A DNA stretch of 64,000 nt, taken from the NCBI RefSeq assembly GCF_001640805.2, contig NC_066855.1, positions 16,695,507 through 16,759,506 of the forward strand, given 5' to 3'. This DNA comes from Lates calcarifer. Taxonomy: Eukaryota; Chordata; Actinopteri; Centropomidae. Of the stretch, positions 55,257-64,000 are shown in pieces (positions within the stretch are counted from its first letter, which is position 1; each line of letters starts with the position of its first letter). A model generated the notes under the pieces. The model was given only the letters and a program-made list of their open reading frames with translations. It ran no database searches and had not been told where the DNA came from. The position numbers and the translations under genes are program-made.

Positions 55257-58200
55257 CATTATGGACATGTTGTTATGCCTTATCTTATATTATGTAAAAG
55301 TGACTTGTTTGTGTTTGTAAACATGAAGCTGATATGTAAATTTGCCAGTGCACGTCTGAAAGGTGCTTATGCTGCTAACACGTGCAATTAGCAGCACATG
55401 CTGCTCGGCCGCCTGGGACGTCACGGAGCCTCTGAACAGGTTTAACCCCTGAGAGATGGCACAGCAGGTCAATGACCCAGTCCCTGGGGCCATAGACAAT
55501 AACGTTCTGCACTGAACACACAGCACTCACCTCACTTTCCACTCAGCACTGCCATGGTGAAGCTGTGTGTCAGCTTGCTGGACTCCTCATTGGCTGCATT
55601 CTTTAACTGTCAACTGACTGTGTTGGCACAACTGATGTGTTTTAAAAGCTGTGCCCTCCCGCCACAGTCCTCATCTGTCAGTCTTTACACTGTCCAAAAC
55701 CAGCAATAGGAACCTGAAAAGCCACACAACCATTGAGAAATGTGTTAAATTCTGTTATTTATGATCACCCGACACATTATTACACATCAAGCTCAGTAAG
55801 GTGTGTTTTCAACACCCTGCCTTTCTGCTCGAGACCTCTCCCCAGGGAGAGAATGAGGTCATGTTGTTCAGGAACCGATTCATCCATCAGGACAATGGAC
55901 CACTCACAATTTCCCAGGGTGCAGTGCTGAGTTGCACCAATCAGATGCCTGGGAATCAATGTGCACTTCTTTCCTAAGAAGTCAAAGGGGCATAACCAAC
56001 CATCTGATACCATGAAACGGAAACCAGCAAAGAACTGTAACACCCAAAAGTGGCCAGCTCCTCCCTACTGTAACAATAAAGTGTGCAGCTAATTGTACAT
56101 TCATAACATTTGACACCTATGATGAAAACCCCACTTCCAAAAAAGGATTGTGATCCTGCCAATAATTTGCAGGTGGTAACTGGTTGCTATTTTTAGAAAC
56201 TTGAGTTTTAAAAAATTACATTACAGCACAGAAACTACTGAAATGACTAAAAACACATCTGGTAAAGGATAGACTGTATTTGTGTTTCATTTTTTCCTTT
56301 GAAACTGTATCTAGATCAGAGACTCTTGTAAGTCTTGTATTCAGCTTGTCTGCAGATATGACTTGAAATGAAGTCAACGGCTGAGAAACCGATCACAAAA
56401 ATGCATTTCAGTGTAGCGTACTCTGACCACCAGAGTTTGTGTTTTATTCGATTTCAGATTTTATTTTTCAGATTCAGATTTTTTCACTGATTGGGGTTCT
56501 GGTTCTGAATCTTGCACATACTTTGAAAAAGAAACCAAAGAAGTTTGAATATTCATTCAAATAATTATGGATGCCTCATGCTAGGATCACACTATGAAAC
56601 ATTTATGTCTTCCACAACATCAATGCCGTCATTATGGCAGATGATTACAGTGCTTTAAATTCCTCCCTGACTTGGTAAAGAACCCCAGCCAATAATCAGC
56701 GTACAGTCTTTCATGACCCGTGAGATATGTTTGGCGAGGATGGATCAGGGTAAGTAATGTCAACAACCATAGTATCCAAAGCATCGTAATACTGGTTGTA
56801 GAATTTGTCCAACAAAAGTACATAAAATTCTAACCTACTATTATTTCTGTCATTGCCTGAAGAGCAGAGGTAGAATTGGTTATTTAGGATTCTAACTACC
56901 ATTAGATTGTGGAAAAATATGTAATATTTGACCTGTATTGATCTGTTTGAATCTGATTTCTGTATTCATAAAATGCAACTGCTTCTGACCTCTTGCAAAT
57001 GTTGTTGCCCTATGAGTAAATTAGGTAATCATTGTTCTCTTAGTGAACACAAAATGGAGGAAATTAGTTAACTACTGGAACCTCTTCCAGAAGTAATGTG
57101 TGGAAGTATTTTGGATTCCACACCACACATGGAAAAAATCATGGATTGCTGGCCTTTAATAACATAACCCCCTGCAGTAAAAATTACCATGACAACAAAT
57201 CAAAAAAGCTAGTTTTTATTTTTTGTTTTTACTTGAGTTCGGCGTCCCGGCATTAGTTCATTCATTCAGCGATGTTATGAGTACAAATGGGAGATCCAAA
57301 ACATTAAACTTTCATAGCATTTGAAAGAAATTCCTGCTCCTGTAAGATGTACTTCTTCCACTGCGATGTTACTCTGCCAGAGGGCTAACTGTATTTTAAA
57401 CACCACAACTGTTGCACAAGTGGTGATGCAGATAGAAGTCCAGTAGTTTAAAACTTTTCAAACTCTGCCAGTGAAAAGCTGATTTTCAGATTGTTAAATG
57501 CAATGTTTCTTAAAGGACAAGTTCCCGTGTCTGTACAGTAAATATAAAGTTACAGCTGTACATGTTTATGGTGGGGGGGTGCCAGACTATTTCTGAGACT
57601 CCACTAAGCTGCCAACTAGTCTCAACCAAGAAATCCCAGCCCCTGTAAAATAGCAATTTGTCATTTTACTTTTCAGCTTTTATACAAACATGTGGTACTT
57701 AGTGAGTTTTAGAGGTGCTAGCAGGTGGATATTGCTCCCTTTGGACAGAGCCAGATTAGACTTCTAACTGTGGGCAAGAAAGTGAAAAAGCATATTTCAC
57801 AAAATGTTGCACTTCTCCTTTAGTGAATTCCCAGTCCTCCACACTCAACCCTACTGACCACCTCCACAGATTTGGGCAAGTGAATCACAATCCATGTAAC
57901 CCAGTTTGGTCCTCATGAGGCCAAGCGGTATCTAAGTGCAATCACATCACCTGAGACACATGTTGTAAATTGGGTGTAGGTGACTCATCCCACACATTCA
58001 GAACATTTTAATGGTTTAAGCCAAATGATCTGCTCCACACCTCTTTTTAATTCCAGGCCAGGATGACAGAAAAACTGAATAATTTCATCTTCCAAGATTG
58101 TGTTTGGTTACTAAAATACACTGTTGGTAAGGGAACAGACAAAAGTCTTGTGTCAGATCTGGACCGTCATCAAAGCAACATTTTCTCCCTCAGAAACTCT

Positions 58201-58941
58201 GCTGGTGTGACTGAGAAGATTGATAACGCCTGAGGTGGATTAGGAAGGATGACACATCACTCACGTCTTCATAAAGCTGCTTTATATAGACGTGTTGATT
58301 GTGTCACCTCTCCCTGACCTGACACACTTTGCTCTCTAAATACACTGAAGACAGCAGTCATTCATGTCCACTCATCTGAATGGGAAAATATCTGACACAT
58401 GTATCCTGTGGTCATCTATCACTGTGTATATTCTTATGCAGATTTGGATCCAGATTCAGATTAAAAATGTCTTCTTATATCTTCTTATATCTATTGTTAA
58501 AATAACCTTCTGAGAATTGAGCATGTGATGGTTTGATGGGTGTTAAGTGCATTATGCACATTTTTAGGGCATTACAGCAGGCTGCACATTTTGACTGTGA
58601 AAACCCCATGAGTACTTCAGCATGAGGGATACACACTGAAGTGGTATTTTTCTACCTGCTGTGGTTCTGTCAAGACATGAATAATTTATACAACGACTTA
58701 ATAATGCTTCACTTGAAAATCTGTTTGTTTTTATGGCTTACTTTTTTAGAACAATTGGTTTTGTTCACAATGATATACATACAGTATACATTACTTAATC
58801 AGTGACATTAAGCACAGCTCCAAGAAATCCAGATCTGTGCAATATTAGAAAGAAAGCAACCAAAAAGCACCTGCTATACTCCGAGCACAATTTTCTAAAT
58901 GTATTTTTCTAATATAAAATGTGATAAATAGATACAATGGT

Positions 58942-58969
58942 ACAATGGTAGTTTAACAATGGTAGTTTA
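58942..58969. repeat. 14-bp tandem duplication
   Basis: ACAATGGTAGTTTA occurs twice in a row, preceded by an overlapping ACAATGGT. This looks like a local slippage event. Confidence 0.85.
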
Positions 58970-59329
58970 ACAACATAGGGTTCTCAAGGTCCACTTCAGC
59001 TTTTTATGTGGCTCTCAGCGTATTGCATACTATGACTTTATCATCCTGCTTCATCCACTGGGGCAAATGCCAGTGATTATCCATGTGGCATGCTTGAAAG
59101 TTCCACAAAAAGCTAGTAAGTGGACTTTGGGTTTGCCAAACAACTATTTTTAGTGCCTTTACCTTCCACCAAATGCTAGCCTGTTAGTCTTTTACATGAA
59201 ATGTTAAAGGTGTCACTGGTAGTGACAAACCCACAGAGAATAACGCAGCAGGCCCTATCATGACTATTTTGTTTTTCAAGCAAAAAAAATATTTTGAAGG
59301 TAGAACATTTGCTGGTTCTCACTTCTCAA

Positions 59330-59530
59330 AATCCAGAATTTAATGTTTTTCTGTTGTTATATATGATATTAACATGAATATCTTTGGACTGTTGGACAAA
59401 TTATAGAAGCTATCTGAACACACATGGGGCTTTGGGAAATTATGATGCTCTATAACTCTTTGCTGACATTTAACAGACAAAACAATGAATCAAGAAAATA
59501 GTCACAGATGAGTTGATAATGAAAATAATC
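59330..59530 (+). repeat. Dispersed teleost repeat
   Basis: It contains CTCAAAATCCAGAATTTAAT, ATCTTTGGACTGTTGGACAA, ATTTAACAGACAAAACAATG and GATAATGAAAATAATCATTT. This is the most complete copy in the window of the family also seen at 15990 and 36120. Confidence 0.7.
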
Positions 59531-62500
59531 ATTTTGTTGCAACGCTAACCACCTCCTCAGCACCAAACTGCTGCAACAGACAGTTAGCAGCTACCTGGTG
59601 AACACAGTGGACCATTTAACAGCTCAAGAGCCAGGTCATTTTGTCAGGGGAAGGTGGAGAGCCCAAAACAGAGCTAAAAGAAGACAAATTTTAGATTAAC
59701 ATTGATTACATGGTCATAAACACAACTCCACGAGGTACTCAGTGTCTGCTAAATGTGTAGGAAGGCAGCTTTGCCATTAAAACTTTATGAGCTCATAATT
59801 TTAATGTGTAGATATCCTGCTAAAAATAAGAAAAACAAACAGAACCAAAACGAACCTCTTTGGCAGAGATTCAATAACATTGCAGATCAGAGTAACAGGG
59901 TTGGGTTGCACACAGATTCAGAAACTATACCTCCCCCTCCGCAGCCTCCCCAACCACACTGTCTGCACAGCAGCAGCCAACTGTGGACTACACCACTGAC
60001 ATTCCAGCTGGGTCTAATTTGGCTGCTCCCCCCCCCTCCTGTAAATTTTATTATTATTTTTAATCATAACTGTTTCCTCTTGCGGTTATGTTAATATCTG
60101 GAAATACACTCCTGCAGCCTCAGATCACTCTGAAGTGTTTGCGTGGTGTGTGATTAGGGGCGCCTGGCGAGCCTAAGGTCCGGCCTTTGCGTGGGTAGGC
60201 AGAGACAGCAGCAGTGGCAAGACTTTCCAGGAATATCTCAAATAAATCAGGTGTGATAGCTGAACGGAAAAAACGGCCCATTTTCCATGTCCACTTTCCA
60301 AATATTCCCTCTAACGGGAAATCCAAGGTTTAACACCTTTTGTCATAGAACACTTCTGCTGGTATTTCGAACAAAAGACAAGAAGAAAGGATTTTGTCTG
60401 AGTGTAAACAACATCTTTTTCCACGGGTTTGTTTGTTGTATTTTCCCAGGCAACAACAGAATCATCCGTTTACGCACCTCCGTCATGCTATCAGCCATTC
60501 CCCCTCCTCCTGCTCTCATCCTCCCAAAGCTTTTCCAATACATTCTCAACAACACTCTTTGAGTAATTGTAGTGGTCAATGCAGCAGGCCAGATATCCAA
60601 ACAGGAAACAGGAAAAAGTGCTGAAATTATTCCGATCAAGTGAGATTGGATGATGGAAAACAAGGCAAGAGGAGACATGAAAGGAGGGTCAGAAAGTGCA
60701 CTCTTGAAGTCGGCTTCACACCGCTGCTTGTTTTGATTGCTGTGATTAAAAATGGACAGCTGAAGACCAGCCCAAAGTCACAGACTCATCTTGATTTTAT
60801 CGCAGCCCAGATTTAATCCTCTGGAATTATTTTTAGCTCAGTGCACCGGTCTTATCAGAGGTCTCCCGGTGACTGGATTCAGCTGTGTGGGATTATGTTG
60901 AGGTGAGAGACAGAGGCCTTCGCATGCAGACGGGCCCAGAGTGCGGTCATGCAGAGGTCTCCGCATCCACACTGGGGCTGCTGCCATTTGAGGCTGGTCA
61001 TGCTGTTGGCCTGTCAGACAGTGTTGATGTTTGGATGGAGAAAATGTAAATGGAGTGTAATTTTTGGATGACAAATCTCTCCTCTTTCTCCATCCTTTTT
61101 GTCATCTTCTGCCAGTGGTATCGATTCTGCAAATTAGTAAATATTGTCTTGTGAGACATTACTGAGAGAAGTGGATTAGATCATTTTCCTATCATAGCAC
61201 TCCTTCGTGTCTCAGTGCACTTGACCGTTCATTGCTTTGGTGAGAGGCGAATGGGTTATATCATTTTTTGAGGTTTGCTTGTCAGATTGCCATAGGAAAC
61301 AATATTCGCAGAATGATGGAGGTGAAACCGAGTGCCTCAACCCCTGGCCTGTCAGCTGGTCCCAGCTACAGCAGAGCACCATTTCAAACTAAGGATATTT
61401 ACTACTAGTCAGTTAATCTGATTGCCAGAACTTGGTATTAGTAGTTGTGCACTAACCAGTCAGAGTTGAGTGATGTAGCCTTCCTGCAAATACTTTTCAG
61501 GCTACATAGAAGCTGCAGCAGTCCTTGGTAGCAGTGGTTCACTTAAGGTTTTTCACGTCAAAGAAATATAAAAATTAACCATATTTAAGTGCCAATTCTT
61601 TTATTTTTGTAAGTTAATTTGCAGTCAGCTGTACAGCTCCTCCACTTTTGTTGTCATTTTCTGATGCTATTTTTCATGGATGTAACTAAGTAGCTTGCTA
61701 GCTATGCTCCCTTTGTACATTTGCCTATGCAGCCCTGAGAAGAGTGAAAATGCCAGGAAAGAAAGGGACCAGTAAAAAATAGTGATGATCTGCTGATCTG
61801 CTCTGAGAACTTTTATTTCTTGTCTGTTACATAACCTCAAAGAAAAATGCAGTAAGATGTATCTTTTGTTCCTCAGTTGTTGACATTTGAAGCCCTTACC
61901 ACACACAATACGACTATAAAGAATAAGAAGTCAAGGTACAGTAGCTGGGATGTGCCAACCCAGGAAACAAATGTAACAAAACTATTGTTTTTCTGAAGCA
62001 TAACCACATGTACACTGGGCAGTGCAGTGTAGGACTGGGGTGTGTTGACGCAACAACACGCGTCAACCTGTGACGGTGTATGGGGTTCAGATACAAAATG
62101 ATAGCCACAAATGTTTTGAGGAATGTCTTAGGTTGGCAACATAACTGCTGTTTAAATGTCAAAAACATTAAAAAAAGAAATTCCCATTCCTAGTCCTAAT
62201 GTTGATTCTAGTGACAACAGTATTTGTTTGTAGTCTAAATGAATTCCACAAAACAGTTCTACAGTCTCAAGTCTTGTGGTTGACCATTCAACTATGTTCA
62301 GTACTGTAAACTCCACTCAGATGTTTCCTGGAAGGAAAGTACTCTCTGGAACACTTTTGGGTCCCAGGAACTAAACTCGGATGTAGACTCTTGTGCTTGA
62401 ATTGCAGTTAAAGAGTCCCTCTGGTGGGAAAAGTTCTAAACGTGAAATGCCATTTTTTGCAAATTCAATGACTGCCACATTTAACACTGAATACACAGGA

Positions 62501-64000
62501 AAGAATTTGGGGTCAAAATGATAGGAAGCTGGATATCGGAAGGCCGAACGCTTCTGACTCATGCAGCACTGTGGACTAAATCAGACGGACCTAATTGAAG
62601 CCACATTCCTATGAGTGAATTCCAGAGCTATTCCTGCATACGGTACACACTGGATACCCACACACCCACTCACACATGCAGCCACAAAAACACACCTACG
62701 AGTGAAGGTGATGGCAGGCTTTCAGTCAGATAAAATAATCTTGATTTCATCAGTTAGACAGGAAGCAGAGGCTGTAAATGTCACAACTTGAAATTCCTTA
62801 TCTCTTTCCCAGGGTGACATCAAAGAGGGCATTTCCAAATTCTTGGAAGTGCTTGAGAACTTTTTACAGTTGAATGTGTGGTTGTGATTCACTGTGTTTA
62901 CATACAGACTTTCCCCACAGAGTGGCTTTGGCCCACCCAGCCATAACAGTCCATGAAAATGCAGGGTCAAGACATCAAAGACTTTTTCGAGATTAATTCC
63001 AGTCAGGAGCATGAAATAACACTGTGACAAATACAACTCGCATGGCAGGATACAATGTCCCTCATCCGTTCACATTCTGTTCTCAATCAGATTGCTTATA
63101 AATGTCCAAAATTAAACCAGGCCGCTCCCTGGAATGTGGCTTCATGGTTGTACTGGAGCTTAACACAAACAGGTCAACACTTAGCACCATGAACAGACTT
63201 TGCCTGTCTTCAATAAGTCCACTATCAGGTGTCTCTTGTATCCTATTCACTTACTTAGACTGCACAGTATGAGAACAATGCAGATTTTGATTATATAACT
63301 GCACAGGATGCAAGCTTAATGAAATTACAATGAGATAATGAGGAGTGAAATATTTTAGCTGCTCTAAGTGCCTCGCTTTAAAATAAGTAACTGTAATCAC
63401 TCACTTCACATGTGCAAGTGCAACACCATGAATACTTTTAAGAAGAAGCTGCCCGCATGTAAGCACCCACAATATGTGAATGAATGAACATTCAGGACAG
63501 GTATGTTTGGATGACACTTTGTGTAAACCTACTATTTTGAACCAAACTAAAGTGTTTCATTTATTTATCAAGCAAAATGCCTAACTGGCAAGTGGCCAAA
63601 GCTTGTTTAATATGAAGATTTGCTAAGGTTGTCCATTTTATATTGTTTCAGAGGTAATATCCTTTGGTTTTGGACTCAACTCAATTCAACACCTAAAGAC
63701 TACAAAAACACACAAAAGTAAAAAAAATTGAAATTTTTGGGGGGAAGATTGAAGAGACACTGCAAGGCAGCAAGATGCTATGATGCCCTGAGTGTAGACA
63801 TTCAGAACAGCTAGAAACACTTTTACTTTAGATGTGGTCTGATGACACATGAACTTGTTTGTTTCAGGCATACTGAACCCTTTGTCAGTGAGTGAGTCAT
63901 AACTTTCTGCAAAATACAGCAATGATAATGAAGCATCTACATTTGTAAAGTAGCTCCCTGCTGTGTGTATGAATGTAAATGCCATTGAACAGCCAGATAA

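Larger units (their letters stand above)
53767..64000. other. Gene desert 53.8-64 kb
   Basis: No gene recognised. Besides the repeats at 54590-54930, 55153-55256 and 59330-59530 it holds repeat-like blocks at about 57600-57790 and 59540-59700, a 14-bp tandem duplication (58942-58969) and several proline-rich or low-complexity ORFs (about 59900-60060, 60490-60530) that look accidental. Stretches 58160-58330 and 60120-61300 are comparatively GC-balanced and unique. Confidence 0.45.

Overview
The window reads as nuclear DNA of a ray-finned fish, probably a spiny-rayed (percomorph) teleost. The genes are split by ordinary GT-AG introns, the proteins match vertebrate families closely, and the non-coding DNA is full of dispersed repeats, Tc1/mariner elements and microsatellites that I recognise from percomorph genomes. 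I see no bacterial-type operon, CRISPR array, virus, rRNA or convincing tRNA.

Layout. (1) 442-682, plus strand: the last two coding exons of tvp23b (a Golgi TVP23/FAM18 membrane protein), with the rest off the left edge. (2) 2806-19841, plus strand: a complete exoc7 gene (Exo70, exocyst subunit). Nineteen constitutive exons code for about 683 residues. Two in-frame cassette exons (69 and 39 nt) match alternatively spliced segments known in mammals, and there is one possible 12-nt microexon. (3) 20.1-25.1 kb: intergenic DNA with repeats and one unexplained terminal-exon-like ORF on the minus strand. (4) 25160-27141, minus strand: a two-exon galanin receptor type 2 gene (galr2), tail-to-tail with exoc7. 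That matches the human 17q25 arrangement except that I cannot find ZACN in the gap. (5) 27.2-64 kb: about 37 kb without a recognisable gene. It holds Tc1-like elements at 28.4 and 52.2 kb, many small repeats, a short retroelement with a perfect 15-bp target duplication at 55.1 kb, and two orphan exon candidates (TATA-led first exon at 32.8-33.0 kb, plus; exon at 38.7 kb, minus).

Both complete genes carry one apparent extra base inside otherwise conserved coding sequence: C in exoc7 exon 5 at 4562-4563, T in galr2 exon 2 at 25519-25520. Each lengthens a two-base run and is undone by removing one base. I take both as probable assembly indels and not gene death, but that needs reads to settle.

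The three genes are physical neighbours and do not form a pathway: TVP23B works in Golgi membrane traffic, EXOC7 tethers secretory vesicles at the plasma membrane, and GALR2 is a peptide GPCR. I found no clear new biological system. The points most worth following are the exoc7 microexon, the GC-AG intron, the two orphan exons, the palindromic Tc1 derivative in exoc7 intron 6, and the missing ZACN.
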